64,000 nt of DNA from the NCBI GenBank assembly GCA_021397835.1, contig JAJFZO010000609.1, forward strand, positions 12,340,001-12,404,000, given 5' to 3'. The position numbers and the translations under genes are program-made. This stretch comes from Moringa oleifera. Lineage: Eukaryota > Streptophyta > Magnoliopsida > Brassicales > Moringaceae. The notes beneath the pieces are model-generated. The model did not search any database and had not been told where the DNA came from. It saw only the letters and a list, made by a program, of their open reading frames with translations. Of the stretch, positions 13,769 through 26,147 are shown piece by piece. Positions within the stretch are counted from its first letter, which is position 1, and each line of letters opens with the position of its first letter.

Positions 13769-13825
13769 CACGTGCCCTTGCTGCGTGGCGTCTTCTGGAG
13801 ATAATTTTTCACCAGGGCCCACGTG
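13769..13825. promoter_or_regulatory. Pair of G-box motifs (CACGTG)
   Basis: CACGTG occurs at 13769-13774 and 13820-13825, about 460-490 bp upstream of the exonuclease-KH TATA box and 2.7 kb upstream of the ELF3 ATG. They could serve either divergent gene. Confidence 0.45.
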
Positions 13826-14230
13826 AACTAATCTTAACCATAGCTTTAACGCTGTACTTTTTGGGCCTACATGAATCCAAAATAGATTTTTCATTGTTTT
13901 TCTTTTTTTTTAAAGCATAATGCTCGACAGCTCTGCAAGCAATAGATAACATTAAAGGTCCATTCGGCTTGATGTATGATGTGTGATACGACGTTGAACA
14001 GATAATCGGGCTGAGCCACGAAAGAAACGGCGCCGTTCGATGCCCACGTAAGCCCACGACCCAGAGAGACTACCTGTACGAAGAGGACGACAGCGTTAAA
14101 TGTCCACTAAAGATTTGCCCATGTCAGCCCATAGCCCCAGACAGAGTGAGAGACTAATAATAGTAAAAGAATTTTCTAAAATAAAAGAAGGGAAAATAAG
14201 GAAAAAGAGGAAAAAGCAATTAGTTTAGAG

Positions 14231-14237
14231 TATAAAA
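14231..14237 (+). promoter_or_regulatory. TATA box of the exonuclease-KH gene
   Basis: TATAAAA lies 82 bp upstream of the start codon at 14313. With usual plant spacing, transcription would start near 14260-14270, giving a leader of about 50 bases. Confidence 0.55.
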
Positions 14238-14299
14238 AGAGGGAAACTTACCAGACCTCTTAGTTTGAGAGAGGAAAAGAAAAAAATTGATCTGCTTGG

Positions 14300-15116
14300 A
14301 TGGTCCAATCCGATGGCATCAACTTCTTCCTCTCATCACACTCAAGTTCCTCTCCCTTCAGACCCCGGTACTTCATTAATTTTATGTTGTTGTATTTTTA
14401 TATCTGATAACTCGATTGAAGACGGTATTCTGCATCATCATTTTGTATTGTTCAAGCTTAAATTCAAGCTTCTCATCCTTAATGTCATCAGTTTTCTTCT
14501 TCATCGCGGTTTATTTTTAGCTTTGGTTGTGTTGGTTTTGATTTTCCTCATTTTATACAGTTTGGCTACCAAGAATATACAATTTACGTACTATATTAGT
14601 TTTTTTTTTTTTTAATTTTAGGATCATAATACAATGAGTATTTTCAATTACGTGAGCTAAAAATCAGATGAAACTATGGAGGCTGGGTGAGGAGAGTTTC
14701 AGTTTCTATATGCGAACCTTGGGATGACATTAGATAACAATTGGTGTATTTTTGGTAGATAATCCAAATGTTAGCTTCATTTGGATAGTTCGAGGGCATT
14801 CATTTCGTTTTTTGAAGAATTATATTCAGTGTGCTATTAATTCTTCATGTCTGTTCGTTGGAGCTTGTTGTGAATTAATCACATCTATATGTAATGCATT
14901 ATATTTCTTTTTCTGATTGTTGATTTTGCGTGTAAACCTAACTAATTTTTATTAACTCAAATTTTCATCAAATGAAATCAAATCAACGTCTTGACAATAC
15001 TTTCTATATTGGGCTAACAGAATGATGCTTATTGGCTTTTCAATGTCTTTTTTGATCAAGGATTATGAGATCCATTTTGTGTGTTGCAGGAGGCAAGCCC
15101 CTAGCTCATGAAGCTA
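14300..15116 (+). promoter_or_regulatory. Overlapping upstream ORF in the exonuclease-KH leader
   Basis: An ATG at 14300, 13 bp before the main start and out of frame, lies downstream of the expected transcription start. In the spliced mRNA (intron 14368-15089) it would encode 28 residues and stop just inside exon 2, overlapping the main start. Neither ATG has a purine at -3; both have G at +4. It may reduce or tune translation. The reading frame is seen; the effect is inferred. Confidence 0.45.
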
Positions 15117-18100
15117 ACGTACCTCTAGTTCCTATCCACATTGTTACTGATGCTTCTCAACTTCCAGCTGAATTCCTGGACCCCTCGCCAGGGAGGCAAC
15201 TGATAATTGGTTTTGACTGTGAAGGAGTTGACCTGTGTCGCCATGGGACTCTTTGTATAATGCAGGTACTCTTTGCTTCATTTTCCTTTTTAACTCCCAT
15301 GGAAGAATCCAATGCGGGTGCTAAAGATACTACGTTGAGCTTCAATTTCTTAAGGATGTTGGTAATTACATATTTTTGTATTTATTCAATATATGTTGTT
15401 AAATTTTTGGTGCTTAGTCTTAGAAAGTGTATGTGTTCTCTTTTTTTTTTTTTTTTTTTTTCAGTTTAACATTGTATTTATTCAATTCTTTGTTTTCATA
15501 GACATAGAAATAATCCTGATTTGTTGTTTACTTCCAGTCTTCTCTTCTTGTTGCTATAAATGTATTTAGGGCTATTCTGAAACATATTTTTTCAACATTT
15601 CCATGCATGCTGTAAATTTATCAGTCTTCCAAGATCCTATCATTGTCACTAGAAGTTATATTTTTTGGCAGCTTGCATTTCCAGATGCCATATATTTAGT
15701 TGATGCCATCCAAGGTGGAGAGATGCTTATGAAAGCTTGTAAGCCTGCACTTGAGTCTAGTTACATCACCAAAGTTATTCATGACTGCAAACGAGATAGT
15801 GAGGTGTCTAATCTTTTGTTTACTTCTTCCTCATGGCTTCTTTTATCTGCATGACGACATATTATCCTTGATTGTGTTCTTTTTTTTTTTCTTTTTCATT
15901 TTCTGTAGGCATTATACTTCCAATTCGGCATCAAGTTGCACACTGTTGTGGATACGCAGGTTAGCATCCTTTGCCAGAAGCGTCAGGTTAAGATTATTTT
16001 GTAATATTTTCCATTTATAGAAAATATTTTTGGCATGCAGATTGCTTATTCTCTGGTAGAGGAACAAGAAGGCCGAACGCGAGCACCAGATGACTACATA
16101 TCATTTGTTGGTCTCCTTGCAGATCCACGTTATTGTGGTATTTTATATGTCGTGGTATTAATTTGAATTTATTTGTTCAGACAGTAAAACATGATGCTTG
16201 TGGCTTGATTTTTTGATGAATGTATGATCAAATTCATTTGCCTAATATCAAAAAACATGCAACCATAAGCTTAGGCTTAGGCTTTGTGCTTGAATAGTTG
16301 AACATTTTTTTGTACGTTCCTTCACATAGTGAATAGGCGTAAGGATTGGTAGAAATTCTGGCCTATGCACAACTTATAATATATGGACAAGCTTATGGGT
16401 GGGATCAATGCTTTTGTCAGAAGCCAGAACTTCATGTTTTCACTTAGAAGCTTGAGGGACTCTTGTTGGAAACAGCAGTGGAGCCGACAGTTTCAACAAA
16501 AGTGGCTTTTAACTAATCAAGACCCTGTGTGATTGTCACATGTGCTTCTTTTATGTGAGCGACCATGTGCTGTTAACATTTTCCACATATAGTATATATG
16601 GCTTATGATAATATTACATTGAAACATGAGAATAGCCTTTGAATCCAAGCTGTTAGGTTTTAATCAGAGACTTATTTTTGTTTTCCTTGTCTTCCTTCCC
16701 CAAAAAGTTCATAAGTTAGAATATCATCCTTTTAATGGAAAATGACTGCTGCTCAGAGTCATTATTGTCCATTTTTCTCTTTTGACTTTGAACCAGTGAA
16801 CTTGTACTCCACATTTCTATCAAAATTAAAAAAAAAAGAAAAAGAAAAGGAAAAATTGTACTCCATATCAATTTATCTTTGAGGGATTGCTTTGATATAT
16901 GCCTGGACAATCTCAATGCAGGTATATCATATCAAGAGAAGGAAGAGGTTCGTGTACTCCTCAGGCAGGTTAGTAGAATTGGTGGAATTATAATTTTTCT
17001 CTCTCTGCGCCTCTCTCTCTCTCTCACACACACAAGTACACCCCATCAATAATTTGTGTTAGTTGTTGGATTGTCAGTTTGCTGCATCAGGCAGATAGTC
17101 ACTTTTTTTTTTCCCAAAATAAAAAATTAAATCAGAAGGCATGAAAGTCAATTTGCTGCCTACATCTCTAGAAAGAGGGCAGGCTCCTTGCCACCTTCTG
17201 AACATCAATGAAAAGCATGATGGACTAGTGCTATGCAGGACAGTAAACTACACGCCCCTAACTGATGACTAAAACAAAAGCGGATTAAAATCTACTCAGT
17301 ATGGTTGGCCAAGCAGGCATTAAACTAACACAAATAGTTGATACTATGTCTTATATTTTGTATTATGTTAATGCATTTATATTTTAATGAATTCTTTTCA
17401 TATTAGGTTGTTTCCTTTTTTACAAGGTTGTTTATCTTCTTAGGTATGTATTAGTGATGCATAGCATTGACGATCTCAGTTTGTTACAATGTACATATCA
17501 TTTTGCAGTGTCTTCACTTGGTTCACTTCACAAATGACATATTGTACTCTATTATTTTTAGGACCCCAAGTTCTGGAGATACAGACCATTGTCTGAGCTC
17601 ATGGTCCGTGCGGCTACTGATGATGTCCGCTTTCTTCTCTACATCTATCACAAGATGATGGAGAAACTGAATCAGCGATCCTTATGGTACCTTCAAGTTC
17701 GTGGCGCTCTTTACTGTCGATGTTTCTGTGTCAACGATAATGATTATGTTGATTGGCCACCTGTCCCTCCTGTTCCAGGTTTCTATATATGTTGACCTTA
17801 TTATCATAATTCTTTCTTTTTTATTTATGTCCCAAGGTTGTACTCTGTTGTTTCATTTGTAAATTGTAAAATGTCTTACTGTAACTTATGAGAGCTTAAG
17901 TTTCCGATCAGTGGTGGTTTATTGCGTTAATTCTTAAAATAGCAAGTACTTTTTTTAACTAAAAATTAAAGGACGGAAAACAGTGCACAATAGAAAAAGC
18001 CAGTTGAATGGAATGTGCATAAGAGCTTAAATTCATAGAAAACAGCGGTTTGATGTGAGCGTTTAAGCATAAGAATCATAGGAACTAATACACTGTGCAG

Positions 18101-19744
18101 AAGGATATGCCTTTGAAGTATTGACATGCAGTTAAAGCAGTGATAACTCCCAAGCAGTTTAGGTTATGTGGCCATTTCTTGTCTTAATGTGAATTTATAT
18201 TTTGATTTTCTACCTTGCTTGACTGATTTTTTGTTCATATAAAACACATGAAGTGACATACAGGGAAATATCTTGTTAGAAATGGAGTAGAATAGCTCAA
18301 ACTTTTTTAAGTATATACTGATCCTGGAGATATTTGTCTTTGCAGATAACCTGGTGGCAGAGGGTAATCCTCCTGAAGAAGAAATTCTTTCAGTTCTTGA
18401 CGTTCCCCCAGGGAATATGGGCCGTGTTATTGGAAAAAGAGGAGCTTCAATTCTGTCGATAAAGAAATCTTGCAAGTATCTCTCCCTCTCTCCCTCTCTC
18501 TCTCTCTCCCATGGTCAAATACAAACACTTAGTGTTCTTGTATTTTGGTTTGGAATGCCTTTGAATTAATTTTTTGGCAGTGCGGAAATCTTCTTTGGAG
18601 GTGCTAAGGGTCCACCTGACAAGGTTAGTCTGTTTATCTACGACAATCCAATAGTACTGCATAGCTACTGTGTATATTTGCTATGCCTCATCAATCTCTT
18701 TACACAAGGCATGTGAGGTTTAGATTGAAACATGAGAAGTGAGGAATTGACATAAAACTTGGACACTCAACATGCACCAGAAATGAACAAGACAGAATCA
18801 TGATGGATTTTGTTATTAAGTATTACTTTTAAAAGATTGAAAGGTGTCCTAACTTTTTCAACAATGACCTCACTTTATAATATCCTCGAAGGGACATTAG
18901 AGGTAATACTATGGGGAAGATTTGTAATTTCACAGATCTTCTAAGTAAGGCTTCATTCCCTGGCCAAGGAAACAGTTATTTCTTTTTGCTGATTGTTAGA
19001 TTGCCCAACCAACTTCATCAATTTAATCATTTTCTGCCCATATCTGCCTTCTTGCAATTTTTCTCTCTTAATACATTTCAGGATGATAAATTACTTTTAC
19101 TCATTTTAAAGTCCTTTTAAGCTGCATACCAAATTGAACAAAATAAAAAAGGCATGTCAGACCTTCTTGTTGGAATAACAAACCTAGTTTACATTCTCAC
19201 TTTCCCTCCAAATCCTACTGTTCCAAGATAATTTCCCTACCTGACCTGAAGTTCCCTATGCTTTATCATGCCCAAGATTCTGAGATCTCAACTTATTTGT
19301 CCTTATGTAACGCCACCATATCTACATTTTGTGGTGGTTGTAGAATAGAACTAAGGGCTAGAAGCTCAATGATTTATGCTCTACAGAAATGGTGCTCAAA
19401 TGTGGTTGGATTTGACATGGAATAGAGTCAATTATACATATACTAATAGGGCTCAGCTCATGATAAACAACTTAGTAAAATTGAGGTTATGTGAAATCTA
19501 AGCTGTAAATAATCTATTAAGACATTGGATTTCATAGTCAAGGCAAGTTAATTTGGTTTCAGTTGGATGCTGCTGCTGGACTTGCCTAATTCCCTGGGAT
19601 ATGATGGTAGTTTGTTATCTAAAGCAAAATGTTCCAAGTAGCTAATGTGTTGTGTTTATCATGCAGGTGTTCATCATAGGACCTGTGAGGCAGGTGCGCA
19701 AAGCAGAAGCCATGTTGAGGGGAAGAATGCTGGAAATATACTAA
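14313..19744 (+). CDS. 3'-5' exonuclease-fold plus KH domain RNA-binding protein (At2g25910-like)
   Basis: Ten exons: 14313-14367, 15090-15265, 15672-15803, 15909-15959, 16041-16137, 16922-16968, 17562-17778, 18346-18475, 18581-18623, 19667-19744, giving 341 aa. Residues about 36-215 form a DEDD/RNase D-like fold: motif I is GFDCEGVD (D61, E63), motif II lies around VIHDCKRDSEALYFQFG, and motif III is RAATDDVRFLL (D206). The usual tyrosine four residues before the last Asp in DEDDy enzymes is arginine (R202), as in the Egalitarian/Exd1-like group, so catalysis is uncertain. Residues about 270-338 form a KH domain with the GKRG loop (288-291) and GGAKGPPDKVFIIGPVRQV. The gene probably binds RNA or single-stranded nucleic acid. 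Exons 5 and 6 are separated by a 784-bp intron and exons 9 and 10 by about 1 kb; no gene was seen in them. Confidence 0.95.
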
Positions 19745-20505
19745 GGATTTCCAATGAAATCAGTGTTACAATAATAAACAGAGGCCTTTGGAGATTTGAC
19801 TTTGCTGTCTACACATCCCTGTGCCCAACACCTGTACATTTCTGTAGCAATGGTCATAAGTCCATTGGTATAATGTTCTATTATCTTTCTGCCAATCTGT
19901 AAGTCTGTCATGTTATTGGAGTTGGGCTCAAGTGAAAACAGTTATCAACAGTAAACTTTCAGGAGTGGTAGTGGAGTTGACTTGTCTTCAATGTGAGAAA
20001 ATAACTAGCTATTGGTTATCTGTTCTTTCCCTGCATTACCTCTTTTCCCCAGTAAGAAATTGAGCTGAGCCAAAGGAGATTATTGGTAGTGAAAGTCTTA
20101 ACTTCTATCATCTAGATGATGATGATTATGGTCAACTGCCCTCTCCAGAATAGGAATGTTATGTCTCACATAGGGATGTATTGAACATAAAATTTCTGTT
20201 ATAAAAGTGAGAGAATGTTTGTTCATCAGATCACAAGTTTCTCAAGGGACAGCCACGAACCAAAATTTTCCAATGTTTGCTCAAGGAATTGATTCTTTGT
20301 TTTCTCCAATAGCCTGCGTCTCATCTAGAAGATTCATCCAGAAAAGAGAAGAACCTCCACTCAGCATATTATTTGATGTACTTATGAACAAAGCAGACCA
20401 ATGTGAATATGCTCAACTTTCAAGCATCTTTTGCCAAATCAGCCAAAGAATATATTGATAAGATACTTGACAAACAACCAAAGAAAAAATAAAATTGAAA
20501 AGACA
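19745..20505. other. Spacer between convergent exonuclease-KH and EPSIN1 genes
   Basis: This 761-bp stretch holds the 3' UTRs of two genes that face each other. It is moderately AT-rich and I see no additional coding frame with family features. Confidence 0.6.
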
Positions 20506-23500
20506 TCACTTCTTAAAGCTACCAAATTGGTACTGTTGGCCACTTAGGCTGGAGAAGAAATCATCAGCACCTACAGCCTGGTGAGTTGCAAAGCCCGTTG
20601 TACTGAGGCCAGATCCTGCACCCATTGCTCTCCCCATGTAAAGTGAAGTTGGAGGCCCCTTCTCCCTTTCATCTGTTCCAGCACTCAATCCACCCACAAC
20701 ACCCACATCTGCCAGTGACACCTTCTTGGCTGCATTGCTCAAAACAAGGAAGCAATTATGAAAAGGGCTTTTGAGTTTTCTAACCATAGTGCCATGTCAA
20801 TTATGAGAAAGACCTATTAAAGTCTCTTAATTACTCATGCACATTCCCTCTTGACTATAAAAATCTTAGATGACCAGATATGCGTACATTACTACTACAG
20901 TTGGACTTGGTCCTTGACAGTCCAGCTTCAGAAAATTGAATTTGAAATGCAACCTTCATTTTCCCCAATCCCTCCCCTCCCCTCCCCTTTGCAAACACGT
21001 ATCAGATATCCAAGTGCCTCTAGTCCACCAGTATCAGCGTTCAGGCAATGCTGGTTAGATTTTGGAATGTACTTAAAAATGCGTATCGGGCACCTTGTTA
21101 TGATCTCAAATCCATAGCCTAATGCCTATAATAATCATGCAACAGGGTACAACTAATGCTACGCAACATAACATGCAAAGGCTATGCTAGAGAAGACAAA
21201 TAAATGTAACTGTGAACATATACTTACGAGCAGTTATATTAAGGTCAATCAGTCCTCGGCTGAGTGAATCTGCCCAAATTCCAGATTTCACCTGGAAAGT
21301 ATCCTTTTTAGGAGGCTTAGAATCAGCTGAAGATTTTCCACTCAAATTGTCACTGCTGTCATCACTGACAGGATTTTGTGCAGGTCCTGCAGATACTGAA
21401 TCAGAATGAGAAGTGAATGCACCAAAAGGATCAGATCCATCAAAATTGTTCAGTGGAACCCCAGCAAAAGGATCAACAATGTTAATGCTTGTTGGATCAG
21501 ATTTCGAAGGCTTGAGCTCTTGCTGGACAACTGGATCAGGGGCTGAAAAAAGGTCAACTGTCGAAGGAGCCCCAGAAGCAATGGCAGGTTGAGATGCAAA
21601 TAGATCAACTTCTTTCTGCACAAATGATAAAATGAATAAGCACCTGGAATCTAGTGGCATCAATTACATTAGTATAGGATGTTAAACTGAAACAAAGATA
21701 AATTCTAAATGCTCAGTAAAAAATTTGGTACCAATTTTGATGCTAGAAAGAGAAAAAATTCAAATTTTATTTCCACACTTTTATCTAAATCAACCAATAG
21801 ATTGTAGCATCCTCCCCCCCCACCCCAAAAAAAAAAAAAAAAACCAAAAAAAGAAGGGAATAAAATCATGTAGATATAGTAATTACGTAGACACAATACT
21901 AATTCATGGATTACTAATAAGTAGGTATTGCTGGCTGCTAAGTTTTATAGACATTGATTCTCCTTGAGGAACAGTCTCAGAGAAAATCAAGTGACTATAA
22001 GAGTGCCAAGCTCCTAAACCAATTGACGAAATAAAAACATATTGTAGGGCCAAATGGAAGAAAACAACACAGTCACATATTACATGACTGACATATTAGC
22101 TTTATTCAGTGCCGACAGTTATAAGATCGCTACATTAACACATTTTAATACTTGTTCTCAGAATCAAGAAGAAAAAGCAACAGACCTGTGTCTGAGAACT
22201 TGCTCCTGTATCTCCGTGAGATGATGCTGACACAAAAGTTGCATCAGCAAACAGATCAACCTCAGATGAACTGTTATTAACAGCAGATGTTTCAGTGGGG
22301 GCCAAAGTTGGTGCATCCAAGAGATCATCAATCAAGCTTTGTCCAAACAGATCCACTTGGTTAGAACTTCCAGTTGCTGACTCTGCGACATAGGATAAAA
22401 CACAATAAGATGGTAAAGTACATTCCACAGTTAAAAATAATACAGAGAGGAAGGACCACAAATTCAATAATCAGTGTTATGTAGATAATCTATAATAATC
22501 TGTTTGAACAATTTCATTTGATGAAGCAGAAACTTGTATAGCACAGCATATAACTTATCCTATATACACAGTGTATATGACTCAAAAAGCATATTTCGTA
22601 CTGAGTGTAACACATGAATATCGTAATACAAAGAGTTAGGTGCAATGCACTATTATGCACAGATGACACCGGTTTCTGTGCATCATCACAACTCTACAAA
22701 TTTTTATCAAGCATTTCCTGACAGATTATTGCAGTTATCCTGAACAATCACTTTCATTTAGGCTATGCATCCAAAACACTCTATGACAATCAAGGTATAT
22801 TAAAGCCTATGGAAACAAGATTGCTCTATTCGACATAGTTATGAGTCATCTCCTACTTATGCTGATCCTAAGCGCAAGCCTCACCACAACCTTTACAGAT
22901 ATGCCCACGATAATGCATCGTTTAGACTCAAAATTGGATAGCTCAACCACATAAAAAGTTGAAACTTACTATTGCCAGAAGTTCCACGGGGATCAAAATC
23001 ATCAAAATCATCATCATCATCATAATTATTTGAAGGGCCTTTTGAACTCTCTGAAGGAACAGAATTGTACTTATCAGAGACACTTAGCTTTGTTGATGAC
23101 TTTGTTGCATGAGATGACTTATTTTCTTGATCCTTGCTGCAAAACAAAGATTTAGAAACAAATAATAAGAAATTATAAAATTTTCAAGGCACGACAAGTA
23201 TGAATTTGCATATGACAACAGTTAATGCATGAGGGTCCAGTGAGAGAGAGAGAAGTATATTTGTATAGTCTGCACTTCAGTAAAGCAATTGTTGCGAGCA
23301 ACAAACATAAGAGTCCTCTACCAATGAGCACATTCTTTTTTTCTTATTCTTTTTTTGTGATAACCAAGCTATCCAGGTTGGGGAATCTGACTAAAGCAAG
23401 GGGATCCATCCTCCTCGAGGCCTGAGTTTAACGATCAGGAACAAACTCAGTGGACCTGAGGAGATTCAACCCCTGAACCTGGCCTACAAGTCGAAACTTG

Positions 23501-25850
23501 TTTACAAGTTGATTGAACCACTCAGGGTTGCCAATGAACCCAAGTAGCACAAGTATGGAACTACTTATGGTACCCAATTGATAAGCCATGAAAATTTTTT
23601 AGAAGGTAATAATAGCAGTGTCCAATCAAAACTTTATGCTGTGCATGCACAACGAATAGCAATTCACATCACACCTGCCAGAGGCTGCAGAATTCTTCGT
23701 CAAAGTGTTTCCCTGGCCATCACTTTTGTACCCTCTAGATGACTTTCCATAGGTATCCTTCTGAATCTTCTCTTCCTCGCGATCGTCCCAGTCTTTGTGA
23801 CTATCCCTGAACCGGTGACTGTCTCTTGTACCACTTAAGCCCCCATACCGATCACTGCTCTGGAAACTCCCACTAGCATACGAGGCTGCACCTGACTTGT
23901 ATGTTATTCCAGTAGACGAAAGACCAAAGTACCTAAAAGTAGTGACAGGACACTGTTCAGCCATTGGTGGCAACAAACTTAACCATAGAGTTTCAGTTAT
24001 GAAGGAATAAACTAACTTTTCACGATTTGCAGCAGCTTTATTTCTGACTTCTTGGATTTTGTCTTTATCATTCAAAAGGGCCACTATACTTTCCGCCTTC
24101 TTCCGCACATTAATTCCCACATCCTTTCCACTTGGCTCAACATATTCAAAGCTTGTGAGTGACTTCATGAGTTCAAAAATTAGGGAAACAACAAGTTAGA
24201 GGAAATTCAACCTCCCCCTGAGAACTGCAAGGAACTTCAAATGCAAGTTTTGCTGATTATAAGAAGGTAATCTTACAGAGATCTGAAAAGTATGTTCTAT
24301 TATGTCATCAACAGCACGTTCTGATCCATGTGACACCAAATACTCTATGACAGCTAATGCCTGAGACAAAACCAATTTCAGATAGTGAACATACAAAGAA
24401 AACCTATAACCCATAATTTCAGGCAACAAACATATGAGAGTTTCTAATTCTCTCCAATAACATGGGGTGAATAATGCAAGAATTATCCAATACACTACCT
24501 TGTAGACATAACGCCAGTCCTTGCCAGTTTCACCCAATCTTGTCCATAGAACATTCATAACCATCTGACATTCGGTGCTATAAGACAATGCAACCAATTA
24601 GATACCATGTGAAAAGCAAGAAACCTTTCTATCTGCAAACTACCCCTGGAGAGTGGATATAGATAATGAGGAGCTAGGAGTTACAATTTCTTAGTGGCCT
24701 GTGCTATCTCTGCCAATGCAGTGCCATGAGGACCCCAAGGTTCATTATCTGTTGCATCCAATACCTGTGCTTTACAAAAGCTAAGAGTTAACCTAAGAGA
24801 TGTATCAAAATCAATCAAGCAACCACCAAATCACATACTAAAAGACAATCAGTACACAAAAGAAATAAATGGCAGCAAATTATGGCAACTACAAACTTCT
24901 ATGATACCGTTACTAAAAATGAACGAAAGTTGGTCATGCATATTATTTTTTGGTCGTCCAATTTAAAAATCCAAAGGTAGGTATATGCAAAATTGGAATA
25001 CAACCTGAAGGGATGACTCAAGAAGTCCAAATAGAGATAAAACTTGATGGTTCCAAGCAACTGCTGTTAGCAAAGGCCAACCAGAAGTAGCTCAAATAAA
25101 CACTTGATGCCTTGGAACAGAAGCAACATTCTATTAGAGTTAACTATAAGATCTTCTGGCATAATGTCTAAATTCACACGAGCCGAAAGTTTACAGGACA
25201 AAGTTCTTGTAAGAAGTTTTAGCTGTCACATCAAATCTAGCTTAAGTCAACTGCCAACAGAGATAGATTCATAGAACTTAAAAATATGTTAATTTTAAAA
25301 ATTTATGCATTTCTGATGCATAGTTTAAGAACAGATTTTTAGGAACAATGCCATTTCACCAGATTGTTCAATTATAGCACCGGCTTAACATTCGTTACAT
25401 TAAGTTAAACCCCCATGAGAGTTTTCTAATCACATTGCATCACATACCAAATCATATTCTAACAGATGAAACAAATAAAGGACCAAAATTTAGCATATGC
25501 AGACAACACTGAAAGCTGATTTAACTGAACCTTATATAAAAATGAAGAAGTCACAGGAAATATACATTCAAACAGAAATTTGGAACACAATTATATGCAA
25601 TAAAACAAATTTAAATTTTATAATAAAAGCTTACCTTCTGTTCAATTTCTGGAACCTTCAGAACCTTCAGATTCACCTCCCTCTTTCTGAAATTAGAAAT
25701 CTCAACGAAAATTGAAATGAGACCAAGAAGAAAAAGTAAAGTTCATTGCTCTAATTGAACTAATAAAAAAAACAAGAGAAAAGGAGGGAAAGAGATAGAA
25801 GAAGCTCACATTTCCCGAACCGTCTGATCGATCACCTTCATGAAATCCAT
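20506..25850 (-). CDS. EPSIN1: Clathrin interactor EPSIN1 (ENTH domain adaptor)
   Basis: Eleven exons on the minus strand: 25850-25810, 25687-25636, 24764-24685, 24577-24499, 24360-24277, 24162-24017, 23932-23675, 23136-22970, 22382-22186, 21615-21228, 20729-20506, giving 571 aa (Arabidopsis EPSIN1 is about 560). Residues about 15-150 are the ENTH domain ([56 protein letters not shown]), which binds phosphoinositides. The disordered tail has an acidic [15 protein letters not shown] stretch, four VDLF motifs, DPFAGV and DPFGAF, and the conserved block [20 protein letters not shown], then [19 protein letters not shown]1 acts at the trans-Golgi/endosome with clathrin, AP-1 and VTI11 in vacuolar cargo sorting. 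The larger EPSIN2/3 are excluded by length. Upstream, ttacttcgcag eight bases before the ATG suggests a 5' UTR intron of about 150 bp. Confidence 0.96.
21810..21826. repeat. Poly-C/poly-A homopolymer cluster in EPSIN1 intron 9
   Basis: A C-rich run is followed by about 17 A between roughly 21810 and 21843. It lies in the intron between the exons ending at 22186 and starting at 21615. Confidence 0.6.
23331..23530 (-). mobile_element. tRNA-derived SINE in EPSIN1 intron 7
   Basis: The plus strand shows a T-rich start (from 23334) leading into GTGATAACCAAGC, then about 190 bp ending in CACTCAGGGTTGC. Read on the minus strand it begins GCAACCCTGAGTGGTTCAAT, resembling a Pol III A box. It then has GGTTGAATCTCC, a B-box-like motif, and ends in TTGGTTATCAC followed by an A-rich tail. 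CCAATGA flanks both ends (23321-23327 and 23531-23537), a probable target-site duplication. This architecture fits a plant tRNA-derived SINE of about 200 bp, inserted in the same orientation as EPSIN1 transcription. Coding exons are not affected. Confidence 0.7.
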
Positions 25851-26122
25851 GATGGATCTGCGAAGTAAGGATACAAAAGAAGATGAAAATTTAACCAAAT
25901 TGCAGCAATTAACGACAGATCTGATTTCAGAATAGAAAACGTAAAAAATTATGTGCACAGAGAGAAAGAGAAAGATTGAGGAGAGGTATGGAGGTGAAAG
26001 AAGCACCTTTGAGTAGAGAGGTCAGAAAAACAGGAATTTGCAGATCTCGGGAGTTCGTTGCAGAGAGGTAATCAGGCGTTAGTCTGTGATTTTCGAATAA
26101 CCGTGTCTCTCTATGCGTGGCC

Positions 26123-26147
26123 GGAGAGAGAGAGAGAGAGAGAGAGA
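26123..26147. repeat. (GA)n microsatellite in the EPSIN1 5' region
   Basis: About twelve GA dinucleotides, read as TC on the transcribed strand, lie roughly 270 bp upstream of the EPSIN1 ATG, probably in the leader. CT-rich leaders are common in plant genes. Confidence 0.9.

Larger units (their letters stand above)
11072..14312. promoter_or_regulatory. Divergent intergenic region between ELF3 and the exonuclease-KH gene
   Basis: About 3.2 kb separates two genes that point away from each other. 11072-11930 is moderately AT-rich and should hold the ELF3 leader and proximal promoter. 11940-13610 is very AT-rich with no gene. 13610-14260 is more balanced and carries two CACGTG G-boxes (13769-13774 and 13820-13825) and the TATA box of the exonuclease-KH gene. 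G-boxes are bound by bZIP and bHLH factors, including light-signalling PIFs; whether they act here is inference. Confidence 0.55.
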
